From contig NZ_QQTY01000007.1 in the NCBI RefSeq assembly GCF_003670115.1, forward strand, positions 1 through 64,000: a stretch of 64,000 bases of DNA, written 5' to 3'. This stretch comes from Natronorubrum halophilum. GTDB lineage: Archaea; Halobacteriota; Halobacteria; Halobacteriales; Natrialbaceae. Positions within the stretch are counted from its first letter, which is position 1. Every line of letters begins with the position of its first letter. The position numbers were made by a program, and so were the translations under genes. Positions 51,864 through 60,986 of this stretch are shown here, one piece after another. The notes under the pieces were generated by a model. That model saw nothing but the letters and a program-made list of their open reading frames with translations, ran no database searches and was not told the DNA's origin.

Positions 51864-52708
51864 GCTCGAACTGTTTAAACAGTGTACACGGTTTAGACAT
51901 CCTAAAACGCCCTCACTGTGCGAACTGTGTTCTGTAGGCCGTCTCCGTGCCGATCGGACGTTCGACGCTCGAGCAGTCGACTAACGCACCTTCCACACAG
52001 TTTACAAGGTGTGAACGGTACGCGATGTGTAGAAGGTGCCCCACTCTCCGGTGTCATCGACCGCGGTGACCCCCAGTCGAACGCCGCCGCCGCGTTTCGT
52101 TCGCCCGTATGCGAGCCCGACACGGTTCTCGATTTGTAAACGGCTTTTACTTTCTACACCGTGTACACATCTCACACTGTCTAGACGGTTCTCAATTTTC
52201 ACTGTTAGCTGTTCTCCCCCGATATTTCGCTAAAATAGCCCTCCGTGACTTCTGGCGGTTGAAATGCGGATTTTCAGCTCACGCTGTCTACACCGTTCGG
52301 GCTTCGACTACGCCAGAACCTTCTACACTGTCTACACTGTGTAGACGGTTTCCGCTACTGTTAAGTCACGTTACTTGGATGATAGACGTGTCGCTCGCCG
52401 CGTCCGATCGAGTCGACTCACGGTCGAACCTCGTACAATGTCCACACCGTGTACACGCTGCACACCGCCGGCACGTCCCAGACCGTTCGGACAGTCGGGT
52501 GTGCGACTCGCAGTCCGATCGCGAGAACGGTTTGCACAGTGTACACTGTTCGAACGTTGTAGATGTTCTGAACTGTCCGAACTTCGCTGGATGGCGATCC
52601 GGTCGAAGGCTACCACCGCCGGCTGTTGCACGCTCGCCCGGGCGACTCCGTCACCGTCCGTGCATTCCAAACGGTGTACAATTCTCACACCGTCTACACT
52701 GTGTAGAT
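51864..52708. repeat. Array of phased 9-bp units, candidate centromere (parS) of the ParA system
   Basis: About 850 bp of non-coding DNA made of 9-bp units with consensus GTSTACACY. Clear blocks start at 51864 (5 units), 51909 (3), 51982 (6), 52125 (8), 52277 (3), 52312 (5), 52422 (9), 52521 (7) and 52665 (5). Blocks at 51864, 51909, 52125, 52422, 52521 and 52665 are offset by exact multiples of 9; the other three are shifted by 1-2 bp. Best units are GTGTACAC at 51882, 52161, 52449 and 52539, and GTCTACAC at 52330 and 52692. The array lies just before parA and its small partner gene. Confidence 0.8.
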
Positions 52709-52793
52709 TGGTTCCCGCTCGAGGGCGGTGCTCGAGGTTCGAACGGGTTCTCCCGCTTCGAGGGCAGACGCGGCGACCGAGGTGTACCCACGA

Positions 52794-53627
52794 ATGACGA
52801 CACAAACCCCACGCGCCGTCAGCGTCGCCCTCCAGAAGGGCGGCGTCGGCAAAACGACGCTCGCGATCAATCTCGCCGAACGACTCGCCAACCGATCGAA
52901 CGACGTCTTGCTCGTCGATTTAGACCAGCAGGGCAACGCCACCGAAGGCGTCGGGCTGAGCGACGCCTACAGCAGCGACCGCCACATCGGTGACGTCCTC
53001 GAGGACGGTTCCGGGACCGCACTCGAGGACGTGATCCGTTCGACGGACTCCTTCGACGTACTCCCGGCCCACGAGGACCTAGACAGCGTCGAAAACAGCA
53101 TCCGGAGCGCGACCTTCGGCGAACTGTGGATCAGAAACGAGATCGTCGATCCCGTACTCGGCGAGGAGTACGACTACGTCGTCGTCGACTCGCCGCCGAA
53201 CCTCGGGCCGCTCGCGGACGCCTCGCTCATTTCGACGCAGAACGTCATCGTCCCGCTGCGGATGAGCGAACCCAGCGTGAGCGGGTTCGAACGCATGTAC
53301 ACCCAACAGATCGGCCCGATTCGCAAGGAGATCGACCTCGATATCATGGCGATCGTCCCCAACTCGCTCGCCGGAGACAACGAGGAGAAGCGAATTATCG
53401 GCGATCTCGAGGAGTCCCAGTTCGGCGAGTTCCTCCCGCAGTTCGCTCGCTCGGTTCACTTCGACGATCCGGACTCGCCGGGTCCGGGGCTGCGCGAACG
53501 TATCGCCTTCCGCCGGGCGTGGCGCGAGGGCGTCCCGCTCGCGGCGTACGATCCGGAGAGCGATATGCTCGATCGATTGGACGAGCTGGCCGCGATCGTC
53601 GAACGCGGAGGTGTCGCCGATGCCTGA
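52794..53627 (+). CDS. ParA-family partition ATPase
   Basis: A 277-aa ParA/Soj-type ATPase. The deviant Walker A QKGGVGKTTL (about residues 14-23) has the signature lysine. LLVDLDQQGNAT near residue 45 is Walker A', and YVVVDSPPNLGPL near residue 125 is Walker B. There is no N-terminal HTH, so it is the small (type Ib-like) form that moves DNA together with a centromere-binding partner. ATG at 52794 follows GAGGTG. The repeat array lies immediately upstream and a ribbon-helix-helix-like gene overlaps its 3' end. Chromosomal or plasmid-derived origin cannot be told from this window. Confidence 0.92.
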   Translation: MTTQTPRAVSVALQKGGVGKTTLAINLAERLANRSNDVLLVDLDQQGNATEGVGLSDAYSSDRHIGDVLEDGSGTALEDVIRSTDSFDVLPAHEDLDSVENSIRSATFGELWIRNEIVDPVLGEEYDYVVVDSPPNLGPLADASLISTQNVIVPLRMSEPSVSGFERMYTQQIGPIRKEIDLDIMAIVPNSLAGDNEEKRIIGDLEESQFGEFLPQFARSVHFDDPDSPGPGLRERIAFRRAWREGVPLAAYDPESDMLDRLDELAAIVERGGVADA

Positions 53628-54078
53628 GGACAACCGGTTTGCGGGATTGAGCGAGGCCGTCGACGACGATGGTGGATCCGCGGACAAATCGGAGAGCGAG
53701 CCGACGGCCGACGACGACTCGAGCGTCCGATCGGACCCGGCGGAACACGAGTTCGACGAGTCCAGTGTCGCTCCTGATTCCGAGAGCGGCGATACCGCGG
53801 CGGACGGGTCGAACGGGGCGGACTCCGACTCCGAACCGAGCGAACCCGACGATCCGACCGCGTTTCCGTTCGATGCCGCGGAGAAGAAGACGGTGTACGT
53901 CCGCTCCGAGACGCTCGACGAACTCGAGGACGCGCGCGCGTTAGTCGACGCCCAGTTGCGAACGGAACACGACGTCCGCGATCTGACCGGCCGGGAGTTC
54001 TACGACGCGGCGTTTCGACTCGCCGCGTCGGATACGGGCGGGCTGATCGACGAAGTTCTCGAGGCTCGCGACGACTGA
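53620..54078 (+). CDS. Candidate centromere-binding partner of ParA (RHH-like)
   Basis: A 152-aa protein. The first about 85 residues are acidic, S/D/E-rich and disordered. The C-terminal part has a short strand (KKTVYVRS, about residues 87-94), a helix (ETLDELEDARALVDAQL) and a second helix (GREFYDAAFRLAA), the order of a ribbon-helix-helix domain. Small RHH proteins are the usual DNA-binding partners of small ParA ATPases. Its ATG overlaps the parA stop by 8 bp and follows GGAGGTG. Most likely it binds the 9-bp units. The family assignment is by eye only. Confidence 0.65.
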   Translation: MPEDNRFAGLSEAVDDDGGSADKSESEPTADDDSSVRSDPAEHEFDESSVAPDSESGDTAADGSNGADSDSEPSEPDDPTAFPFDAAEKKTVYVRSETLDELEDARALVDAQLRTEHDVRDLTGREFYDAAFRLAASDTGGLIDEVLEARDD

Positions 54079-54143
54079 CGCGGAGACCGAATCGCGGTCT
54101 CGTCCAACGGGATTGCGAGCACCTCGAGCCGACCCAGCTACTC

Positions 54144-56150
54144 CTACTTGTCGGTGGAGTCCGCGGTGTCTGCAGCTTCACCGCCGGTAGCTGTTTCCGT
54201 GCTATCAGCGAATTCGGCGCTGTCTCCCGTTTCGACCGTCTGTTCCCGAATCGTCATTCCCTTTCGGCCGAGGTGCTGGAGCTGTTTGCGGGCGAAGTCC
54301 TCCTCGCGAGTCCCGTACGTGGCGAGTACGTACACCAGCGCACCGCCCGCCGGACGCATCGTCCGACCGGCTCGCTGGGTTCCCTGTCGCCGAGAGCCGC
54401 CGAGACCGGAGGCGATGATCGCGAGATCGGCCGTCGGCAGGTCGATTCCCTCGTCGCCGACGCGGGAGATGACCAACAGGTCGCGTTCGTTCCGCCGGAA
54501 CTCCTCGAGCAGCCGCCGGCGCTCGTGGTGGGGCGTCTCGCCGCTGAGGAAGGGCACGTCGAGGGCGGCTGCGAGCTCCCGGCCCTGTTCCAGATAGTCG
54601 ACGAAGACGAGCGCTTTCGAGTCGGGGTGGGCCGAGAGCAGGTACCGTACGTCGTCGATCTTGCCCCGGTTTTTCGCCGCGATTCGGTACCGCCCCCTGC
54701 CGTCGGCCGAGCCGTAGGCGTTTCGCTGCTCCTCGTCACCCCACGGCACGTAGCGGATCTCGAGTTCCGGTTCGGCGACGAAGCCGGCCTCGAATAGCGC
54801 CTCCCAGTCGGTGCCGATCGGCGGGCCGACGAGGGTAAAGATCTCGGTCTGGCGGTCGTCCTCCCGGATCGGGCTGGCCGAGAGCCCGAGTCGGTGTTTG
54901 GACTGGAGGTGCGTACTCCGCCGGTACACGTCCGAGGGAACGTGCTGGCACTCGTCGAAGATCACGAGCCCCCACTGCCGGTCGTCGAACAGCGACCGGT
55001 GGCGATCCATTCCGGCGATCTGGTAGGTGGCGATCGTCACCGGACGGACCTCCTTTCGGCCGCCGTGGTACTGTCCGATCTGTTCCGGCTCGAGCGAGGT
55101 GTACTCCACGATCGTCTCGGCCCACTGTCGGGCCAGATCCCGGCTCGGGACGAGCACGAGGGTTTCCCCGCCGACGTGGGCCATCGCACCCAGCGCGGCG
55201 ACGGTTTTTCCGCTTCCCGGCGGGCCGACGAACACGCCCTCCCCGGCCTCCGCGAAACGATCGACCCACGTCTGCTGGTAGTCCCGCAGCCGAACCTCGA
55301 GGTCGATCGGTAGCTCCTCGCCGGACTCGAGGTCGCGGTGGTCCTGCACCGGGTAGCCCGCCTCGTAGAGAATTCGCTTGATCGCGGCCTCTGACCCCTC
55401 CCGGACCCAGTCTTCGGTCTCGGAGATGGGGGCGTGAACGTGTTCCTCGTCGAGTTTCTGGCGGGCGACATTGCCCATGATCTCCGGGCTCTGGCCCTCG
55501 AGTACGGTGTAGCCGTCCTCGTGGGTCGCCAGCCGGAACTGGTGGGCGCGATCCCACTGGCTTTCGACCCAGTCCTCGAGCGGTTCGGAGCGCTGTCCCA
55601 GCGCCTGGCGCATCGTCCGGGCGAGGTCCTCGAAGGAGTCGTGGGGTGCCTGCCAGATATCCTCTGGCCTGACGACGTAGCGATAGCCCTGCTCGCCGTT
55701 GCCGTCCGCGTGGTAGGCGAACTGAGAGAGCTGTGCGCGGGTAAACTGGTCCGGCCGGTCGACGATAATCTCGCGACGCTTCGGAAAGACGATCACGCGC
55801 TCCCGGTCGGTCAGATCCTCGAGTTCGCTGGGGTACCAGACGACGGGGTCGGTGTCGACGGAGAGTCGCCGGACAGCGCCCCGATCTGCGAGGTTCTCGA
55901 GCGCCTCGGTGGCCGTTTCGTGGGGGAGGTCGAGCGCTCGAGCGACGGCCGCGGCGGTGAGGACCGGTCGGCCCGCCTCTTGCGAGGCATCGTGGAAGTC
56001 CGCGATCGTCAACTCCTCGCGCTGTTCGTCCGCAGCGTCGTCGTTCGGCTGCTCCCGTAGCTCGTCACCAGTTGCGTTCGAGGAGGGTTCGTCGGTCACT
56101 GCCCGGGCGTAGCGGCGGTGCGGGTAAACCGATTTCGTTCGACTCGACAT
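54144..56150 (-). CDS. rad25: XPB/Rad25-like superfamily 2 helicase
   Basis: A 668-aa helicase. N-terminal winged-helix and damage-recognition-like regions (about 25-280) precede the helicase core: Walker A VGPPGSGKTVAAL (near residue 300), DECQ box VIFDECQHVP (near 385), GLSASP (near 410), and in the second RecA lobe VISRVGDEGIDLP (near 580) and QRAGRTMRP (near 610). This fits archaeal XPB helicases that unwind or remodel DNA in repair or transcription. ATG at 56150 is chosen; GTG at 56099 is possible. The C-terminal 50 residues are acidic and disordered. It is a convergent neighbour of the ParA partner gene. Confidence 0.88.
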   Translation of the reverse strand: MSSRTKSVYPHRRYARAVTDEPSSNATGDELREQPNDDAADEQREELTIADFHDASQEAGRPVLTAAAVARALDLPHETATEALENLADRGAVRRLSVDTDPVVWYPSELEDLTDRERVIVFPKRREIIVDRPDQFTRAQLSQFAYHADGNGEQGYRYVVRPEDIWQAPHDSFEDLARTMRQALGQRSEPLEDWVESQWDRAHQFRLATHEDGYTVLEGQSPEIMGNVARQKLDEEHVHAPISETEDWVREGSEAAIKRILYEAGYPVQDHRDLESGEELPIDLEVRLRDYQQTWVDRFAEAGEGVFVGPPGSGKTVAALGAMAHVGGETLVLVPSRDLARQWAETIVEYTSLEPEQIGQYHGGRKEVRPVTIATYQIAGMDRHRSLFDDRQWGLVIFDECQHVPSDVYRRSTHLQSKHRLGLSASPIREDDRQTEIFTLVGPPIGTDWEALFEAGFVAEPELEIRYVPWGDEEQRNAYGSADGRGRYRIAAKNRGKIDDVRYLLSAHPDSKALVFVDYLEQGRELAAALDVPFLSGETPHHERRRLLEEFRRNERDLLVISRVGDEGIDLPTADLAIIASGLGGSRRQGTQRAGRTMRPAGGALVYVLATYGTREEDFARKQLQHLGRKGMTIREQTVETGDSAEFADSTETATGGEAADTADSTDK

Positions 56151-56222
56151 GTAGCAGTGGTGTGTGCCAGGCGGGAAGAACACACGAAACAGCGGTGGGC
56201 GCGAGCCTTCCTCGAACCGCTC

Positions 56223-58448
56223 TCACCGCGTCGGCATCCCGTTCTCCCGCGCCGCTTCGAGATGCCGTCGCTCGATCACGACCTCGTCCGCCTTCTCGTT
56301 CGCCTCGTCGGGATCGTACTCGTCGGCCACCTCTCGAATCGCCTTCATCGAGGCCGTCCGAACGAGGGCCTCGAGATCCGCGCCCGTGTAGCCCTCGAGT
56401 TCGGCGGCCAGTTCCGCCACGTCGATATCGTCGTCCAGTGGTTTCCCGCGCGTGTGGACCTCGAGGATCTTCTCGCGGGCCTCCTGATCGGGTTCGCCGA
56501 CGAGCACGTGCGTGTCCAGCCGACCGGGCCGGAGCAACGCGGGATCGATCTGGTCCTTGCGATTCGTCGCGGCGAGCACCACCAGATTCGGATTCTCGCG
56601 CATCCCATCTAACTCCGTCAGAAGCTGTGAGACGACGCGTTCGGTGACCTCGTGGCCCTCCCCTCGAGCGGCCGTGATCGCGTCAATTTCGTCGAAGAAG
56701 ACGATCGACGGCGCGGACTGTCGGGCGCGTTCGAACACCTCCCGAATCGCCTTCTCGCTCTCGCCGACGTAGCGATCGACGATCTCGGGGCCGTCGACGC
56801 GGACGAAGTTGACGTCGGTCTCGCCCGCGAGCGCTCGGGCGAGCAGGGTCTTTCCGGTTCCCGGCGGACCGTACAACAGAACGCCGGAGGGCGGGCTGGT
56901 GTTCGTCTCTTCGAAGAGCCGATCGTAGGTCAGCGGCCACTCGACCGACTCCCGGAGGATCTGTTTTGCGTCCTCGAGGCCGCCGACGTTCGAAAAGTCC
57001 GTGTTCGGCGACTCGGCGACGTACTCGCGCATCGCCGACGGTTCGATGGTCGCGAGCGCACTATCGAAGTGGGACTTCGTGACGGTGGGATTTCGGTTCC
57101 ACTCCGACCGATCGTCGGCTTCGGTCGGTCGACCGCGGATCGCGGCCATCGCGGCCTCGCTCGCCACCGCGTCGAGATCCGCACCGACGAACCCGTGCGT
57201 TCGTCGGGCGATCGCGTCGACGCTGACGTCGTCGTCGAGCGGCATCCCGCGGGTGTGGACCTCGAGGATTTCCTTGCGCCCCTCCGCGTCGGGAACGCCG
57301 ATCTGGATCTCGCGATCGAACCGACCGCCGCGACGGAGTGCGGGATCGATCGTATCGACGCGGTTGGTCGCGCCGATGACGATCACCTCGCCGCGGGCGT
57401 CCAGGCCGTCCATCAGCGTCAGTAGCTGGCCGACGATTCGGTTTTCGGCGTCGCCCTCGTCGTCGCGGGTGCCGGCGATGGAATCGATCTCGTCGAAGAA
57501 GATGATCGTCGGCGCGTTCGCTTCCGCCGTTTCGAACACTTCGCGCAGTCGCTCTTCGGACTCGCCCTTGTACTTCGACATGATTTCGGGGCCGGAGATC
57601 GTCTCGAAGTGGGCGTCGACCTCGTTCGCCACCGCGCGCGCGATCAGCGTCTTGCCGGTCCCCGGCGGTCCATACAGCAAGACGCCGGACGGCGGATCGA
57701 CCCCGAGTCGCTGGAACAGTTCGGGTTCCGAGAGCGGGAGTTCGATCATCTCCCGAACCAGCTCGAGTTCCTCGTCCAACCCGCCGATGTCCTCGTAGGT
57801 GACGCCGGAGGTGGGTTCGACATCAGCGCTGGCGGACGCCCGTGCGTCCGCTACGTCGTTCGCGTCGTCGCCGTCGCGGGACGCGCTCCCGTCTCGGCCG
57901 GCGCTCGAGGTGCTGACACGTCCCGTCTCCGCGCCGTTTCCGACGATCCGTATCGTGGTCGTACTCGTGATTCGGACGTCGCCTGCGGGGTCGGTATCGG
58001 TGACTTTGAACGGCTCCTGATCGAGGCCTTCTATCCGTATCTGCTCGCCGGCCCGTACCGGCCGATTTCGGAGCGTCTTGGCCGCCTCGCGCTCGCCCGT
58101 CCCCTGCTGGCTATCGGCGAACGTCGGTGGCGGTGCGAGCGTCACTCGCTTCGCCTCGGCGATCGTCGACGTGTCTTTCGTTCCGACGGCGACCGTATCG
58201 CCGACGTGGACGCCGGCGTTTGCGCGCGTGTCTCCGTCGATCTGGATAACGTTCTCCGGGACCGACGGATCCGCCGGCCACATCTTCGCGACGGTCGTCT
58301 TTTTGCCCTCGATAACGACGGTGTCGCCGCTTAAAACGCCGAGCTGGCGACGTGCCAACTCCGGGATCCGTGCGACACCCCGCCCTGCGTCCCGCTTTTC
58401 GGCGGCGCGAACCGTCAGCGAGACGCCGTCCGAATCCGACTGACTCAT
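56223..58448 (-). CDS. cdc48: Cdc48/VCP-type AAA ATPase
   Basis: A 741-aa two-ring AAA ATPase. An N-terminal double-psi barrel domain (about 8-100) leads to two AAA modules. The first has Walker A GPPGTGKT (260-267) and [10 protein letters not shown]. The second has Walker A GPPGTGKT near residue 533 and [10 protein letters not shown]. It unfolds and extracts proteins for degradation by the proteasome. An insertion rich in S/D/A (about 175-212) between the N domain and the first module is unusual in length but common in haloarchaeal copies. ATG at 58448 is the family start (MSQSDSD). Haloarchaea have more than one Cdc48 paralogue. Confidence 0.95.
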   Translation of the reverse strand: MSQSDSDGVSLTVRAAEKRDAGRGVARIPELARRQLGVLSGDTVVIEGKKTTVAKMWPADPSVPENVIQIDGDTRANAGVHVGDTVAVGTKDTSTIAEAKRVTLAPPPTFADSQQGTGEREAAKTLRNRPVRAGEQIRIEGLDQEPFKVTDTDPAGDVRITSTTTIRIVGNGAETGRVSTSSAGRDGSASRDGDDANDVADARASASADVEPTSGVTYEDIGGLDEELELVREMIELPLSEPELFQRLGVDPPSGVLLYGPPGTGKTLIARAVANEVDAHFETISGPEIMSKYKGESEERLREVFETAEANAPTIIFFDEIDSIAGTRDDEGDAENRIVGQLLTLMDGLDARGEVIVIGATNRVDTIDPALRRGGRFDREIQIGVPDAEGRKEILEVHTRGMPLDDDVSVDAIARRTHGFVGADLDAVASEAAMAAIRGRPTEADDRSEWNRNPTVTKSHFDSALATIEPSAMREYVAESPNTDFSNVGGLEDAKQILRESVEWPLTYDRLFEETNTSPPSGVLLYGPPGTGKTLLARALAGETDVNFVRVDGPEIVDRYVGESEKAIREVFERARQSAPSIVFFDEIDAITAARGEGHEVTERVVSQLLTELDGMRENPNLVVLAATNRKDQIDPALLRPGRLDTHVLVGEPDQEAREKILEVHTRGKPLDDDIDVAELAAELEGYTGADLEALVRTASMKAIREVADEYDPDEANEKADEVVIERRHLEAARENGMPTR

Positions 58449-58606
58449 ACCCGTTCCTTTCGCGCCCGCCGTCTTGAGAATTGTCCTCGAACGTCGGTTC
58501 CTCCTCGCGGTGTCCGCGGTACCCGCGGTGAGTACGGTCGCGATCAATGACCGAACCCGGACGGGGCCGGAGAAACGCCTTTTGTCGTTCGTGATGACAG
58601 TAGAGT

Positions 58607-58741
58607 ATGGTCGTCCAGACTGAGCGAGACGACGCCACGTGGTGGGAGTGTGAGACCTGCGGGCTACTCTTCGACGAGAAATCGGACGCGGCGGAACACG
58701 AAAAACGGTGTGACGACACCGACCCGTCTTACATCCAGTAG
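58607..58741 (+). CDS. 44-aa single zinc-finger protein (DUF7128-like)
   Basis: A 44-aa protein, MVVQTERDDATWWECETCGL in its first half, then a helix and H-x4-C (HEKRC). The cysteine pair CETC plus H and C give a classic C2HC finger. This is a widely conserved haloarchaeal microprotein (DUF7128, from memory). It is encoded divergently from cdc48, with about 160 bp between the starts. Function is unknown; RNA or protein binding is likely. Confidence 0.8.
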   Translation: MVVQTERDDATWWECETCGLLFDEKSDAAEHEKRCDDTDPSYIQ

Positions 58742-58767
58742 AACGGCGGTAGTCGGTCGGCCGGTCG

Positions 58768-59013
58768 TCACTCGAGTCGCTCGCGGTGGTCCGCGGCGAG
58801 TTCGCGGGCCTGCTCGAGGGTGTGCGTCTCCGTCCAGCGAACCCGGTCGCCGTCGCCGTAGGCCAGCGCCGTTTTGAGGTCGTCGCGAAGGACTCCGTGG
58901 TCGACCGTGTGCACGTCTCCCGTTGTGCCGCCGAGTTCGTAGACGCCCGGACGATCCGGTGCGGTAGCGACCGTCTTCCGATCGAGGTCCCGCCACGGCT
59001 TCTGTAGCGGCAC
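58768..59013 (-). CDS. Small conserved haloarchaeal protein, GIY-YIG-like fold possible
   Basis: An 81-aa protein. The pattern PDRPGVYELGG, then LRDDLKTAL and a closing RVRW strand with the helix TLEQARELAADHRERL resembles the fold of small GIY-YIG-type domains (strand, strand, helix, strand, helix), but the catalytic tyrosine/arginine pair is not clear. It is 2 bp downstream of the gene starting at 59489 and is co-transcribed with it. Function is unknown. Confidence 0.65.
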   Translation of the reverse strand: MPLQKPWRDLDRKTVATAPDRPGVYELGGTTGDVHTVDHGVLRDDLKTALAYGDGDRVRWTETHTLEQARELAADHRERLE

Positions 59014-59015
59014 GG

Positions 59016-59489
59016 CTACTCCCCGCCGATGTCGCCGGTATCGTTCTCGTCGTCCGTGCCGTCGTCCTCCTCGACGAGTTCGTAGGCGTGTTCGCTCATC
59101 TCGTCTTCGGCGAAGACGAACAGTCGACCGTCGATCAGCGAGAGGTCGGCGTCGACGCGAATCGAGTACGCTTCCGTCGTGACGGTTACGCCCGGGAACA
59201 GTATCTCCTCGTCGTCGCCCTCGAGCATGACGCGACCGACGCCGGTCGACTCAAGGATGTCGTCGTGTGTGTTGCGGTCGTTGACGTACGTCATGACGCC
59301 CTCGACCCCGTCGGGGTCGGTGACGAGGACGTGGACCTCCTTTCCCGGTGGCGTCGTAATCGCGCCCTCGACGGGTTTCGGCGGGCCGTGATAGAAGACG
59401 TCCCGACCGTCGAGGTACTCGACGACGACGCCGCCGTCGATGAGGTCGACGCCGATCGTGCTCGGTGCGACGTTGTTGCGCGCGCTCAT
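59016..59489 (-). CDS. Conserved haloarchaeal protein (DUF5796-like)
   Basis: A 157-aa protein starting MSARNNVAPSTIGVDLIDGG. The rest is beta-rich (VVVEYLDGRDVFYHGPP, VHVLVTDPDGVEGVMTYVND) with an acidic C-terminal tail. It matches my memory of the DUF5796 family, found across haloarchaea as a single-copy gene. ATG at 59489 is chosen over the 200-codon upstream extension, which is non-coding. It probably forms a two-gene operon with the 81-aa gene. No catalytic motif. Confidence 0.8.
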   Translation of the reverse strand: MSARNNVAPSTIGVDLIDGGVVVEYLDGRDVFYHGPPKPVEGAITTPPGKEVHVLVTDPDGVEGVMTYVNDRNTHDDILESTGVGRVMLEGDDEEILFPGVTVTTEAYSIRVDADLSLIDGRLFVFAEDEMSEHAYELVEEDDGTDDENDTGDIGGE

Positions 59490-59655
59490 TGAGCGGGCAT
59501 TCGGGCGGATCCGGGAAAAGCGGTCGGTTCCGACGCCAGTTGCTGTCGGTGGGCCGTTCGCCGGCGAACGTGACGACTGACCGATCGATCGTAACTGGTC
59601 AAACGGGTTTGTCGAGACCGTCAGCCGTAAATATACTGTCTGAGAGAGTGATCGT

Positions 59656-60528
59656 ATGGACGGCCGCGCCGTCGCCCCGGCAGCCGGTACGGTTCTCAAC
59701 GCGCTCGCGACCGGAACCGGCTCTGCCTTCGCGATCGACCTCGAGACGACAGCCACCGTCGAACTCACCAGTGACGGACGCGTCGACGCCGAGATTGTCG
59801 GCCAGCCCGACGCCGATACGACGCTCGTCGAGCGCTGTGCTACACTGACGATCGCCGAACACGCTTCACCCGCTGGGCTGAACGAGTCGACCGTCGGTGC
59901 TCGAGTCCGAACGGAGAGCGAGGTTCCGATGGCTTCGGGGCTGAAGAGTTCGAGCGCCGCCGCGAACGCGACCGTGCTCGCAACGCTCGACGCGCTCGAG
60001 ATCGCCGACGCAGTTGATCGGATCGACGCCTGCCGACTGGGTGTGCGAGCCGCTCGCGACGCGGGCGTGACGGTTACGGGTGCGTTCGACGACGCCAGCG
60101 CGAGCATGCTCGGCGGTGTGACGGTGACGGATAACGCGACCGATGAACTGCTTGCCCGCGAGGAAATCGATTGGCACGCGCTCGTCTACACCCCGCCCGA
60201 GCAGTCGTTCAGCGCCGACGCCGACGTCTCCGCTTGCGAGCGGATCGCCCCCATGGCCGACCTCGTCGCTGAGCTGGCACTGGACGGCCGCTACGGCGAG
60301 GCCATGACCGTCAACGGCTTCGCGTTCTGCGGTGCCCTCGAGTTCTCGACCGGTCCGATGATCGACGCGTTGCCCGACGCCGCCGGCGTCTCCCTGTCGG
60401 GGACGGGACCGAGTTACGTCGCCGTCGGCGATCAATCGACGCTCGAGACGGTTCGAGACCGGTGGGACGAACGCGACGGAACGACACGATTACTGCGGAC
60501 GCGAACGGACGGAACAGAACTAGCATGA
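59656..60528 (+). CDS. aroK: Archaeal shikimate kinase (GHMP type)
   Basis: A 290-aa GHMP-family kinase. It starts MDGRAVAPAAGTVLNALATG, with the ATP-binding motif GLKSSSAAANATVLA near residue 96 and the C-terminal GHMP motif SGTGPSYVAVGD near residue 255. This is the archaeal, non-homologous shikimate kinase that phosphorylates shikimate in aromatic amino-acid synthesis. Length is normal. A TAAATATA box about 20-25 bp before the ATG (59628-59635) implies a near-leaderless message. Its stop overlaps the chorismate mutase start by 4 bp (ATGA), so both pathway enzymes are made together. Confidence 0.95.
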   Translation: MDGRAVAPAAGTVLNALATGTGSAFAIDLETTATVELTSDGRVDAEIVGQPDADTTLVERCATLTIAEHASPAGLNESTVGARVRTESEVPMASGLKSSSAAANATVLATLDALEIADAVDRIDACRLGVRAARDAGVTVTGAFDDASASMLGGVTVTDNATDELLAREEIDWHALVYTPPEQSFSADADVSACERIAPMADLVAELALDGRYGEAMTVNGFAFCGALEFSTGPMIDALPDAAGVSLSGTGPSYVAVGDQSTLETVRDRWDERDGTTRLLRTRTDGTELA

Positions 60529-60851
60529 CTCGAGAAGCCGACACAGCCACGGACGGCGGCGAGGAGAACCGAACACCGGACGAGATGAGCCTCGACGAAC
60601 TGCGCGAGGAGATCCAGACGATCGATCGCGAGATCGTCGAACTGATCGCCCAGCGAACCTACGTCGCGGACACGATCGCACAGGTCAAAGACGAGCAGGG
60701 GCTGCCGACAACCGACGAGAAACAGGAGCAACAGGTCATGGACCGGGCCGGAGCCAACGCAAAACAGTTCGACGTCGACGACAATCTCGTAAAAGCGATC
60801 TTTCGGCTGTTGATCGAACTGAACAAGGTGGAACAAAGGGAGAACCGGTAG
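60525..60851 (+). CDS. Chorismate mutase (AroQ class)
   Basis: A 108-aa protein. The chorismate mutase helix appears as LDELREEIQTIDREIVELIA with the downstream RTYVADTIAQVK (residues about 22-60); Arg, Lys and Glu positions fit the AroQ active site. It converts chorismate to prephenate on the way to phenylalanine and tyrosine. The first 20 residues are a short disordered extension. It is translationally coupled to shikimate kinase by the ATGA overlap. Confidence 0.95.
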   Translation: MTREADTATDGGEENRTPDEMSLDELREEIQTIDREIVELIAQRTYVADTIAQVKDEQGLPTTDEKQEQQVMDRAGANAKQFDVDDNLVKAIFRLLIELNKVEQRENR

Positions 60852-60866
60852 TCGAAATCAGCGTTT

Positions 60867-60983
60867 TCAGGCATCGTCTCCGGTGATCGGCCACTGGAAA
60901 TCTTCTGGTTGCCGTTCAGTCGGTTCGTCGCCAGTTTCGACATCCGGTCGGAAGCGCCCGATTTCTCTGGAAACAGTATGCAC
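60867..60983 (-). CDS. Possible 38-aa protein or 3' relic in frame with the MazF gene
   Basis: A GTG-started frame (VHTVSREIGRFRPDVETGDE...) of 38 codons starts 3 bp after, and in the same frame as, the MazF stop codon (TGA, TTC, GTG). It ends with DFQWPITGDDA. Its composition is acidic and haloarchaea-like. It may be a small gene of the toxin operon, a C-terminal extension cut off by the TGA, or chance. Confidence 0.35.
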   Translation of the reverse strand: MHTVSREIGRFRPDVETGDEPTERQPEDFQWPITGDDA

Positions 60984-60986
60984 GAA

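Noticed and set aside
51864-52708. Period-9 array as a CRISPR array
   Set aside because: Units are 9 bp with 8 conserved-type bases and no unique spacers; there are no cas genes nearby.
51864-52708. Period-9 array as a replication origin
   Set aside because: No Orc1/Cdc6 gene adjoins it and the units do not look like haloarchaeal origin recognition boxes. A ParA gene next door favours a centromere, though iterons of an unknown initiator cannot be excluded.
52109-52993. 294-residue plus-strand frame through the array
   Set aside because: Cysteine-, serine- and arginine-rich translation of repeat DNA; it overlaps the parA start in another frame.
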